Source of the DNA: Adineta vaga
Taxonomy: Eukaryota > Rotifera
DNA: 64,000 nucleotides
Reading direction: 5' to 3'
Assembly (NCBI GenBank): GCA_021613535.1
Contig: CP075497.1
Coordinates: 2,108,001-2,172,000 of the forward strand
Shown here: piece by piece, positions 47,445 through 58,900 of the stretch
How the letters are laid out: every line of letters starts with the position of its first letter
Numbering within the stretch: the first letter of the stretch is position 1
Position numbers and translations under genes: made by a program
The notes under the pieces: generated by a model
Database searches by the model: none
What the model was told of the DNA's origin: nothing
The model's input: the letters and a program-made list of their open reading frames with translations, nothing else

Positions 47445-49898
47445 ATGAATATTTCTCGTCTATATATTTTTCTTTGCATCATTTTTACAATTGTTCTATG
47501 TGATGAACATGATCATAAAGTATGTTTGAAAACCATCGAAAATGTTTGTAGTCGATTTTTTTTGTTGAATTATTTAGTATGAAGATGGTAGTGAAGTTGT
47601 TCTATGGATGAATACAGTTGGTCCTTATCATAATCGACAGGAAACATATAATTATTTTTCTTTACCATTCTGTCGAGGAACGAAAAAGGAAATCTCGCAT
47701 TATCATGAGACATTAGGTGAAAATATTCTCGGCGTAGAATTGGAATATAGCGGCGTGGAAATCAATTTTAAACGTAAGAAGAAAAGATTTTCGTAAAAAC
47801 AAACATTTCGCTTCTGTTTTTTTTCTTCTCTAGGAGATAAACCTAAAACAGAGATATGTGGAATTACTGTAACACCGGAATCATTTGATGAATTGACCTA
47901 TGCGATTAAAAATCATTATTGGTATCAAATGTTTATTGATGATTTACCAATTTGGGGTTTGTTAGATATATAATGAGTTTTTCGGGAAGATTTTTTCTTT
48001 CTCGATTTTAGGAATTGTTGGAGAAATGGATGAATCAGGTAAACAAGCATATATTTGGACACATAAGAAATTCGAAGTCGCATATAATGATGATCGAATT
48101 ATTGATGTGAATTTAACATCCGAAGCGAAAGTACAATTAAAACCAAATACACCATTAACATTTTCATATGAAGTTATCTGGAAACCAACAACAATTCCAT
48201 ATCCAAAACGATTTGAAAAATATCTTGATGCAGGATTTTTTCAACATAAAGTAAATAATCATAACGAATTTAATTGAATAAGAAATGAATTTTGTCGAAA
48301 TTTAGATTCATTGGTTTTCAATATTTAATTCATTTATGATGGTTTTATTTCTTGTTGGTCTTGTTAGTATGATTTTATTACGAACATTAAGAAAAGATTA
48401 TGCACGATATGGTAAAGATGATGATTTAGATGATATGGTAAATAGTATTCGATGAAAATTATCTATTGAAAAACAAAACAGTCTTTTTCTTCTTAGGAAA
48501 GAGATTTAGGTGATGAATATGGTTGGAAACAAGTTCATGGCGATGTTTTTCGTCCACCAGCTCATCCGATATTGTTTGCATCATTGATTGGTTCAGGTTA
48601 TCAAATTGCTACTGTTTCCATACTTTGTATATTAATAACTATTGCATTTGATCTTTATACTGAGTAAATTCTCGTGGATTCTTTTGACATCTTCAATCTA
48701 ATTGTGTTTATTTAGACGTGGGTTATTGTTTAGTACAGCTATATTTCTTTATGCTGCATCATCTGTTGTCAATGGATATGCAGGTGGAAGTTTATACGCT
48801 CGAATGAAAGGACAATTATGGATCAAACAATTAGTGGTTGGCGCTTTTATTGTTCCTGCAATTATTTGCAGTGTAGCATTTTTGGTTAATTTTATTTCAA
48901 TTTATTATGGTTCATCACGTTCAATTCCATTTACTGTTATGGTTTGCTTTTGAAAGTTTTCCTTCGATTTGTCTATTGACTTTTTCTTTTTTGGTATTTA
49001 GTTAAGTGTAACAGCAATCTGTTTGTTTATTATTCTACCATTAACAGCCGTTGGAACTGTCCTAGGAAGAAATATTAGTGGAGAACCGAATGTACCATGT
49101 CGAACGAATGCAGTACCACGACCAATACCAGAAAAGAAATGGTTGAATAAGAAATGATTGATTTTGTAATGGAAAACAGAATTCTATTTGTTTAGGTTTA
49201 TGGAACCAAATGTGATTATACTTGCGAGTGGAATCTTACCATTTGGATCGATATTTATTGAAATGTAAGTTCAAGTTTTAACTGAGAAGAATATGTCTAA
49301 TGGAGATTATTTTAGGTATTTTATTTTCACTTCATTTTGGGCTTATAAAGTAAAAGAATGAAATTTTTGCAAAACGTGAAAACAAAGAAGATTTTATGTT
49401 TAGATTTATTATGTTTATGGATTTATGTTACTTGTATTTTTAATCCTTGCTGTTGTTACTGTCTGTGTAACAATCGTTGCAACTTATTTTATGCTCAATG
49501 CAGAAGATTATCGATGGTAATTGAATTGCAACTGAAGAAATTTTTCTTTCTTCGATAGACTATTCGAAAATAATTTCATTTCAATATTGATAAAAAAAAC
49601 ATGATTCAATTTCTTTTTTAGGCAATGGACAAGCTTTCTATCAGGCGCATCATCAGCGTTCTATGTTTATCTATATGCTATTTATTATTTCTTCTTTAAA
49701 ACAAAGTAAAGTAACAAATAATTCATTCAATATTCTAGACAATTTTTTTCATTTAGAATGTATGGAATGTTTCAAACAGTTTTTTATTTTGGTTATATGG
49801 CCCTATTTTCTCTTGGACTTGGTATCATGTGTGGAACATTTGGTTATATTGGAACTCAAGCTTTCGTTCGAAAAATCTATTCAATTAAAATAGACTAA
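47445..49898 (+). CDS. TM9SF3: Transmembrane 9 superfamily member 3 (nonaspanin)
   Basis: About thirteen small exons. The start at 47445 opens a signal peptide ([19 protein letters not shown]). The lumenal domain carries [37 protein letters not shown] and [18 protein letters not shown]. The membrane part has [46 protein letters not shown] and the nine-helix array. Later exons hold [41 protein letters not shown] and [18 protein letters not shown]. The end, [11 protein letters not shown], keeps the C-terminal KxD/E-type retention signal of the family. Nonaspanins act in Golgi and endosomes in sorting of membrane proteins with glycine-rich membrane segments. Similarity to TM9SF3 is very high throughout, with no frame break, so this gene is under strong constraint. 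Confidence 0.97.
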
Positions 49899-50424
49899 GA
49901 AAGACTTGTTCTTATTCCAGTGATATTCTCTTTCTTTTCCTTGTTTGCTTCTTTTTTCTTTTTGCTCTTCAAATCTCACAGAAAGTTTCCAAGCATAATG
50001 AAGATCATTTAGCGTGAGTAACTCTTTCGAACGGAAGAAGAAATGAGATTGAAACAAAATGTTTGATGTTTCCTTCGATATTTATATTAATATTCTCTCT
50101 TTATCTTTTCGTTTTTTTTCTTTTCTTAAATATGTTTGTTTTTGTTATTTGAGGAGTTCGGATAAAAAATTTTTTTCTTTTGTTCATACACACAAAAACA
50201 ACTAAACAAACGATAATTAAATAGAGATCTTAGGAGAAATATGAGTTATTTATTAGAAGAAATGAAACACCGATAGACATAATAATAAGGAGAAGAAATT
50301 TAATAGACGAAAATGGTCACCGGCATGATTGACCATACGAGAATCAGATACGATTTTTGTCCGATGCGATGATGGACTAAGTAGAACGACAAAATTGCTT
50401 TTATTCGTTCGATTTAATGATGGT
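49899..50424. other. Intergenic between convergent genes
   Basis: T-rich TM9SF3 3' flank and chitinase 3' flank; no gene seen. Confidence 0.55.
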
Positions 50425-52364
50425 TTAGAGAAACGTGTAGAAGAGACTAGCTACTGGTCGTGTCGTTGTGATTTGCGATTCATTGGTTATGGGTAAAGTC
50501 GATGTAGTTAAAACCGAATCAAACATAGTTTCATGAACACGATGAGTAAATGGAAATTCACCACGATTACAAAATAAACCTGTATAATCATCATAATCTA
50601 ATGACCATCTAGAAAAAAAACCAACATGAACTCTTTATAGAATGAATGGATCAATCAATACTTACAACATTGCTCCACCAAGTCCCATTGTTTTCGCCCA
50701 AATAACCTATAAAACAAAACGTGAAAATATTCATTAAAAAAAAGAATCTATTTCTTACTTTTAATGTTACGCTTCGCAGTGAATCATATCCAACCCATTG
50801 ACCTGTATCAGAAAAAGCATATTGAGATTGAGAATCAAAATCCCATTCTGTTGTCCAATTATGTGCACGTAACTTTTGACAAATCTACAAAAACAAATTC
50901 AAATTGATTTCCATTAAAAAAAGGAAATTTCTCTACTTCAAAATATGCCAAAAGTCCTTCTTCTTTTGTATACGGTCCAGCTAAAATTGATCGAATTATA
51001 AACAAATCCATGTCTCATTCTGAATGTAACTCAATACCTTCTCCTCCACCATCAGTAATTGCTGCACCAATCGAATTATTTTGATGACTAGCTAATGTAA
51101 ATGATCGTCCATACAAAGCTAAACCCAAATTCAATTTCGATGCTGGACATCCTTGATTAATCCAATAATGAATCGATGAATTCTAAAAGAAACAAAAACT
51201 CTTTCCTATCCAACAAAAAACATCTAAAATTCCTACTGAATTTTTCCAATCTTCATGGTCTTCTAATTCCGTATGACTTCGATACAACGGACTATTAATA
51301 CCTGTAACAGGATCCCATTTTCCTAAAAAAAAACAGAAACTAATCCATATTTCAATCAAAACAATCATCTTTTCTTACCATGATAATCATATGTCATCAC
51401 ATTAACATAATCTAAAGCACTATGAACAGGAAAAATGCAATGAAGTTTTGAAAAAGAAATGTTTCTTACTTGCAAAATTCCGGAACAACATAACCTTGAT
51501 CAATTTTTTTCGGATCAGCAGCAACAGCTGCTGTTAATAGTAATCGATTTGTTTTATTCATTCGTTCTGCCTCATCGTCAAATGCTTGTCGTAGTTCGCG
51601 AATAAGAATATTAAATTTTACTTTACTATCTGGTGATGCATCACGATCACGTGAACCAGGAAATTCCCAATCCTTGAAAACAAAGTAACGAAATCTTTTT
51701 TAGCTATAACAAAAGAAAACAAATCGAATTACTTACGAGATCTAATCCATCAAATTGCCATTCTTCAAGAAAAGCAACTGTTTGATTAATGAATTTTGCA
51801 CTAAATATTGAAATGAATTTTCATCATTGAATATTCTCTCAAAGTTCTAATAAATAAATAATAATCCAATTTCGAAGATTCTTACCGTGTTGTATCACTT
51901 CGTAGAATTGCATTAAAACCTTTACTTCTTGCTGACCATCCTCCAACGGATAAGATAATTTTCAAACCAGGATTTCGTCGTTTTAATCCATACATGCGAA
52001 GATAAAGTGGCTAAAAATATGACAATAAATTCCTTTGAAATTCTTTTTCGAACTTTACCATTCCTAATCGATCTGTCCAATGAATATCATGTTCTTCTGT
52101 TGGTGTTATTGCTAATGTTAAAGGATCGATATATCTGCAAAAGCATAATGTATATGTGTACATAATAATGGATCGATATGATCAGGATAAAGTGTTGGCA
52201 TTGCTTCACGATATAAAGACCAATTTGTATAATAACAAACGATACGTAAATCGGAACATTCTAAATTGTAAATTTATTGATTTTCTAATCAAATATAAAA
52301 AAATCTTACGAATCAATTTGTTCCAAAAGATAATTCCAAATTGAATCAAAAAGAAAAACTTCAT
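50425..52364 (-). CDS. Chitinase, glycoside hydrolase family 18, with one frame break
   Basis: The first exon starts at 52364 with a signal peptide (MKFFFLIQFGIIFW). Exon 2 gives RIVCYYTNWSLYREAMP and LCTHIHYAFA, the first beta strands of the TIM barrel. Later exons give ILSVGGWSA, then DGLDL split by an intron from DWEFPGSRDRD, making the DGxDxDWE motif with the catalytic Glu. VNVMTYDYHGKWD, LGLALYGRSFTLA and GLGGAMLWSLDYDDYTGLFC follow, the last containing the substrate-binding Trp. The end is a Ser/Thr-rich tail without a chitin-binding domain. Secreted GH18 enzymes cut beta-1,4 GlcNAc chains of food, cuticle or jaws. Between HYAFA and DPLTLAITPTEEH (about 52120-52140) the frame shifts by one base with no usable intron. 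This is either a sequence error or a recent defect. Confidence 0.88.
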
Positions 52365-52826
52365 ATTCGTTATCTTATTCTCTTTAATGATTAAAAGAAA
52401 ACTTATCTTCACTGTCCTTTTTCTCTCTCTCTCTTCCTTTCTTTCTTTCTTTCTCGACATAGATCAACTTCGTTTGTCTGTTTACATAGAGCTCAACAAA
52501 AATGACGACGTCGGTGTGTGTTCCTGGACATCAGTGACCGGATTGAACAATGTATTTTGTGTTAGTAGATACGAAATGAAGCACACACGACAAACTTTTA
52601 GTTGAATTCAGTCGACTATTCACAAGATGGACTAAATAAATGTCATTGACCACTTGTAGGCAATTTACATAGTCTCTTCTTCTTCTTTGTTATGTAAATT
52701 TAGATTATGTTGATACTTACAGACAAACATTCTATATAGACAGATTAAGAATTTATTTAATAAAGACGAATTTTTTTCTATTCATAAAATTGACTTTTAA
52801 TACAAAACTTATCTGAATAATATCAA
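52365..52826. other. Intergenic, chitinase upstream region
   Basis: Pyrimidine-rich patches (52415-52460) and no supportable gene. Confidence 0.5.
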
Positions 52827-53414
52827 CTAAACTTTACAAAAATCATCATTGGAAGTTTTCGAATGAAGTTTTTTCATTTGTTCAATCAACCATTTGATAT
52901 TTTGAATGAAAAAACAAACAAGAAAAACAATGAGAATAATATAATAAACAATTGTTGTCCAAAATGCTGTTTGATACAATGAATAATTACAATACGTATG
53001 AATATCATATGTATTTGTATATTGAACATCATTTTTCATATGAAAAACTAAATAATTTCCAATAATAAACCAAATGAAAAAACAAAATAGAAATAGAAAT
53101 TGAATTATAAAACCAAAGAAATAAAATATCGATATCCAAGAATATTTTTCATAAAGAAAAGAAATGATAATAAGAAGAATTCCATGAAATGAATAAATTA
53201 ATTGAATAATTCCAATGACGAATAAATAAAGAATAAGTCGATCATCAATTGTACAATGATCTTGATAAACTGAACTGAAACGTAATTGTATAATTGCTAA
53301 TGGTATAAATAAAATAATATGAATATAAAAATAATATGAAAGAATTAATTTCGATAGAAATTTCGATTTCTTTGTCCACCAACAAGTATTTGATATTTCT
53401 TTATCAATATCCAT
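52827..53414 (-). CDS. Multi-pass membrane protein, TMEM272-like
   Basis: A single exon of 195 residues from an ATG at 53414. Four hydrophobic segments lie at about residues 22-45, 62-84, 92-120 and 150-172. DHCTIDDRLILYLFVIG before the second segment, FFIWFIIGNYLVF in the third and YCNYSLYQTAFWTTIVYY before the fourth match the conserved pattern of TMEM272-like proteins (Cys before an xIPxYLxVxG helix, a WxxxGNYWV turn, then YC...LYxFAFW). The function of that family is unknown. The tail is Lys-rich and cytoplasmic (LIEQMKKLHSKTSNDD). Assignment is by these motifs; sequence is otherwise divergent. Confidence 0.65.
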   Translation of the reverse strand: MDIDKEISNTCWWTKKSKFLSKLILSYYFYIHIILFIPLAIIQLRFSSVYQDHCTIDDRLILYLFVIGIIQLIYSFHGILLIIISFLYEKYSWISIFYFFGFIIQFLFLFCFFIWFIIGNYLVFHMKNDVQYTNTYDIHTYCNYSLYQTAFWTTIVYYIILIVFLVCFFIQNIKWLIEQMKKLHSKTSNDDFCKV

Positions 53415-54142
53415 ATAAAGTTACGACAAAAAGGGAGAAAAAAAATGAATGAGACGTCTATATATTTGATTCATGATAAATTAAAAAAATGATTGTTTTG
53501 ACACGCCCGAATGAGAAGCGATCACTATAGACTACGCCCTTTTCTCCCTATTTCTTTCTTTTTTTATGAACTATGTTAATGAGTATAAAGTTTGTAGTAT
53601 TCAGGTTTGTACTCGTCATTTCTTTTTTACATTTAGTAAAACTAGAAAATTGAAATATGTCATTATCTAACGGAAAGTCTAGTCAAATTGAAAGTGAAAA
53701 AGACAAGTCTGTCAAATTCTTTCAGGAAACGATGTATGAGTACAAAAATGATTATATTTTTTGTCTTTTTTAGAAAATTATCGATTAAAAACCCAATTGA
53801 ATGCGATTATTTTTGAAAAAAAGAAAGCAACGAAATAATTGCATGTTTGAAATTTTCCTCGCAATAAACTAATTAGTTTCTATCCTTATATATATATAAA
53901 TCTTATATGAATAAAACTAATTATTCTTTTGTATTCACTTCTCATTGAGATATCATTTGAATGCATGTTGAAGGAGAGGATTGAGATTGATTAAGGGAGA
54001 AAAAGCAAAGAAGAAAGGCATTTATAATAGACAGAACCAAACAAAAAATCATAATCATAACAAATATAATTAACACAAAAATAAAATTGTACAAAGCGAA
54101 ATTCTTTCTTTTCTTTTCTTTTTTATTTATTAATTTTTAATA
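53415..54142. other. Intergenic, AT-rich
   Basis: No gene seen. It holds the upstream region of the TMEM272-like gene and the 3' flank of the GPCR. Confidence 0.55.
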
Positions 54143-55904
54143 TTAATCTTCAGTTGATATTGAAAAACCATGGAGTGATATATCATCACGTTCATAGATT
54201 GATGAAACCGGATCAGGTTGAAGTTTAACAATTAAACGATGATTATTTAAATTCGTTGATGTTTCACTATTGATTGTTATTGAACATTTCGCTTTTCCAT
54301 TGCGTTCTGAACGTTGATGTTTACTTCGTCTATTACTACTTGATGAACGTGTTTGACTTGTTCCTCCATGAGTTGTTGTATGTTGTAAACCACTTGTATC
54401 AGTTGTATTTGGTGAACTTGAACGAAATTTAATTTGACAACATTGAAATAGATTTCGTCGTATTTGTCTTAAACGTGAAAGAATTGTTCCATCATGTTGA
54501 AGAAAAGTAAGTTCAGCTGATGTTAAAGGTTTACCAATAATACAATAAAGTACAGCTTGTAGAAAATGTGTCATTTCAGTTCGAAATTCTTTTGCTGTTA
54601 CTGAATAAATAACAATATTAATTGAATGATTAAGATTCATTAAAATAATACAAAGAATTTTAATAAAAACTAAAATCGTTTGTCGATATAAATTTGTATC
54701 ATCTTTCACATATTCATAAACACTTAAAAAGATAACTATAGGTGCTGTTAAACTAATAAAAACAAGATTGACAGTGATTAACATCACAGATATATTTCGA
54801 CGACGACGTGAACGACGTGCTGATGTTGAACCGGCGCGAGATGATGAACGAACAAGTGTTAAGATAATAATTATTGTACAAGCAATCATTGCTTAAACAA
54901 AGAAAGAGATTTTTTAAATCAAATATATATTTCTCACATGTCGATTTACCTGTAAATGGGATAAAAACATTCATAGCTAAATCCACCCAAACCCAATAAA
55001 CATAAAGATTTCCATGTTCATTGGAATTTTCTAATGAACATTGAAGAACATTAACATCAAAGAAAGGTATTGAATCTTGTTTGATTGTTGTAAGAAGATT
55101 ATCATAATGTGAATGAAACGTTCGATCATGATGAACAGTATGAGATGGTGGTCGAGTAAATACATCATAAGATAACGATGAATCACTTCCAGTTCTTCCT
55201 TGTTCATTACTTTCACTTGATCCTCCCGAATTCGTTAAAGTAAAGTGTTTAGATTGATGAACAAATGGTTTTGATGATAAATATCTTTCGATAACTGTAT
55301 CATTAGAAAGAATTCGTTGTTGATCATTTCGAGTAGTCGTTTGTTGTTGATTTCGTTGTTTAAGAGAATTATTTTCATAGAGAAAGAAATGACTATTTAA
55401 TATTGTAAGAAATAAACCAAGAATTATTGTGACTAGAACTGAATGTCTTGGTTTTGACCAAGTTTTTGCAAGACGAAGATATTTTGCTGATATAACACGA
55501 TCAATACTGACAGCAACTAATATCCACGAGGAATATTGTGGAAGAAAATAAATGCAAAATGCAAATAATTTACATGGAAATGATTCAGTTTGAACATCAT
55601 AATGAAAATGATATAATGAAATAAAACTGACACAAAATGTAATGATCACTCCCAGATCAACAAGAGCAAGACAAGCTAAATAGCAAAAGGTTGAATATCG
55701 TCGCATAGCTGCACGTAAGAGAACACAAAAGGAAAGTAAATTTCCAAATGAACCCAATATAAGTACAAGCACCGGATAAATTTTGAGTATGATAATAATG
55801 GACGTGTATAATGAATGAGTTTTCGCATCGAATAATGAAAGTGTCGAAGGCGGTGCGAATCCGCTAAGAACATCGACGGATTCATCATAATTCTCTGCCG
55901 TCAT
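54143..55904 (-). CDS. Rhodopsin-family G-protein-coupled receptor with very long second extracellular loop
   Basis: Exons 55904-54950 and 54891-54143 join in frame to 567 residues. Seven membrane segments are visible. TM1 has the GSFGNLLSF Asn, TM2 LACLALVDLG, TM3 ends in the DR pair of SIDRVISAKYLR (D-R-V in place of DRY), TM4 VTIILGLFLTILN. TM5 (VWVDLAMNVFIPF) is followed by a short third intracellular loop with an Arg-rich run (ARRSRRRR). TM6 has SLTAPIVIF, TM7 NLNHSINIVIYSVTAKEFR with N-x-x-I-Y for NPxxY. The loop between TM4 and TM5 is about 125 residues long, Ser/Gln/His-rich, where 20-40 is usual. Neuropeptide receptors of the FMRFamide/myosuppressin type look closest in style, but the ligand is unknown. 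The tail is long, Ser-rich and basic. Confidence 0.88.
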
Positions 55905-58900
55905 GTATAATTGAAAAGTTTTTATTTAGATCAACAAACATATTAAAGATGTCATTGGTTTTGTTTTTAAAGGCATATCTTTAAAAGAGAAAAAGAAAAG
56001 AAAAACTCGGCTATTTTCTTGAGTATATTAAACAAGAAAAAGGCGGTGAGAAAATATCTTAAGTGAATCGGAGAGAAATGATTCTAAATGAGGAGAAAAA
56101 GAAATGACTATAGTAATCACTCCTACATTTTGTTTTTCTGTTACGCAAAAAGAAAAGTAAGAAAACGAAGGTTATACCATTGTCAGATGGAAAAGAGAAA
56201 AAAAGCACTATTTCAATACACATTCAGTTGAAGATTTATTACATGAAGAAAAATCATTCTTTTACTTTCTTTTTTATAATATATTTTCTTTTTAATTAGA
56301 AAATATATATAACGAAGTATGCTTAATGCCATCAGTCCGACTAATTTCAAAAGACGAATAGAAAAAGAAATGATAGTGAATGACTTTTTCTTCTCCTCTA
56401 CAAAGAAAATGTCTTGTTAAACACCGTAACTAAGATTACCTACGCACGCAAAACATTCTTAATCATGTATTTTTTAAATAGATGTGCGTGCGTTAATGTC
56501 ATCTTTGAATCTATTTTCTTTCCCTGACGCCTTCCGTTCGATCTGAACAAATAAATTGGTATGTTCTTATCTAACTAGTAACGACTCATTATGATAAAAG
56601 ATTTTCTTCTTGTTTTCGTCGTTAAAAGGAAAGATGACGAGAGATTAAAATAATGTTTTCTTCCAAATCCAACTCATTCAAGACTGATTTTATTAGTTGA
56701 TAATGATGAAACTTCCTCAGAACAAAGAACAACACTAAAAATGTCTTTGTCATCGATAACGTTTTTTTTTATTCTTATTCGTTGATAAAAAGAAAAAAAG
56801 AAAACTATAATATAATCTAAGGCAAGATAAAGATATGTTGATAGATGAGTTGTGGATGCTGTGAAATTGATCTGTCAACTCAATGTTGTCGACGGAGACA
56901 AAAAATTGAGTGATATGCACATGTGTGAATGAATAAACCGGTAAATGACAAGTTTTTTTCTATTAACTTTTCCTTTCCAGTAAGTCTATCATTAATTTTC
57001 AATTCGAGAAATGTTCATTGTTTGACAAGATAACAAGAAGAGGAATTTTCAAAATGTCTTCTTCTATTCTCTGTTCTGTTGTTGATCATGTACTCTTTCT
57101 AGTGATAAACATTTCACACAAGTTTTTGTCTTATCCATCATGACGTTTTCTCTTTCTCGATTATCAACTTAATCTCATTTACTTCTTTTGCGTTTTTTCT
57201 TTTTTGTAAAACAATGACTTATCTGCGATTATGTTGAACAAAACCAAGCTATCTCTGACTCTGATAGGATTGTCATTATTTTGACCTTGATTATAAGAAT
57301 GGTGTGAAGAGAAAAAAAGAACTCGAATTGAAAGTCAAAAAAGTGTCAGACACTACGGAAGGTGAGAGAAAATACGAGAGATCTATGTCAAATAATTCAA
57401 GTCTCTTAGGAATAATAATGAGTAGAGGTCTAAATCTCAAGTACTTTGAGAGAAAAAGTATTTGTTTTTGAAAGTATAACAGACTTCTAATGGAAATATC
57501 AGCATGAAACCAATGAGATTAAGCATTTTGTCTACAGATGTATAAATAATCATAACAAATAGAAAGAAGAATTTCGAGACATGAACTAACTTCAAAACAA
57601 ACAGATGGAAATAGATTTCTTTCTTTTTATCATCAAAACAAAAACTAAAAATGAAAAGATAATCACTTGTAATTCTCACGAGATCACTTACTCGATCGAT
57701 CCGTCTTAGGATGCAAATCATCCTAGAATACAGTTATTATTCATGAACTCGAATCCGATCTAAGTAAGGGCAAGATTGTATATAAAGAAAGACTACACTT
57801 TCATCGAGATTATTTATTTATTTGCATATCTGCGTTAGTTCTAAACGCCTCAAGTCATTCCCCAAGAAAAAATCAAAACTCAAGCCATAACACATGGGCT
57901 AATTAATTTCTTCTCTCTAAAATAAGAAGAAGAAGAAAAAAAATCACTGATCAAAAGAGAAAACTATATCAGTCTACTAGAATAATAATAATAAACAAAT
58001 GGAGATACGTCAAGATTGAAAATATACAGTTGACACATAATTAACCGCATGATTACGTTGTTAAAACAAAAAAGAAACTCGTCGTTTTTTTTCTTCTTCT
58101 CTCTAAACGAAGAAAAATATCAACATTAATAATATTAAAATCAAAATAGTAAATGATCATCGAACTAAAAGAGACACTAAAGAATGGAGAGAAAAAAACA
58201 AACTTGTTCAATTACCAAGTGCCTTCTATTCGTCTCAAGAGAATAAAACACACGATTTATTGTCTTATTTTTATCGAATATTTTCTTTCTCAAATAAAAA
58301 TTGGCATCTATGATAATTAAGTCAGTTGATCAATGTTCTGTTTTTGTCATTCTTATCATAATCGTCCACCATATTAGTTTAGAAAAAATCTTCTTTCTTC
58401 TCTATTCAATAGAAATATTTACCTCGGTAAAGAAGATTAAAATTAATCTGAATAGAAAAAACAATGCTACTTGGTACATTTCCATATAGAAACAAAAAAT
58501 TGTTAGTTTTATAATCAACATATCGATTGATCTACGTCTTGATTACACTTGACTGCTTATCGAAAAGAATCCAATCGGAAGGAAATCTTTTCTTACGTAT
58601 TTTCTTTTTCTAATGAATACAATCTCATGCATATTAGTTAAGTATAATGTTGATATATTTTTCTTTCTTCTTGTTCTTAATGTCAATTATATCTAATGAT
58701 ATTACACAATGTGCATGAAGAGGATAATTTGAGTAAGTAAGAAAGAAGAAAAAGATTACCATTGAGATTGTGTTACATATACAGACGTTTTACATTAACT
58801 AAATAGTGTCACTTTTCTTTTCTTCTTGAAGACAACCCTTCAAGCTCTTCTTTATCGAACGTCTATCATTGATGTAGTTTTGATCTTCGAAGCTTCAAGG

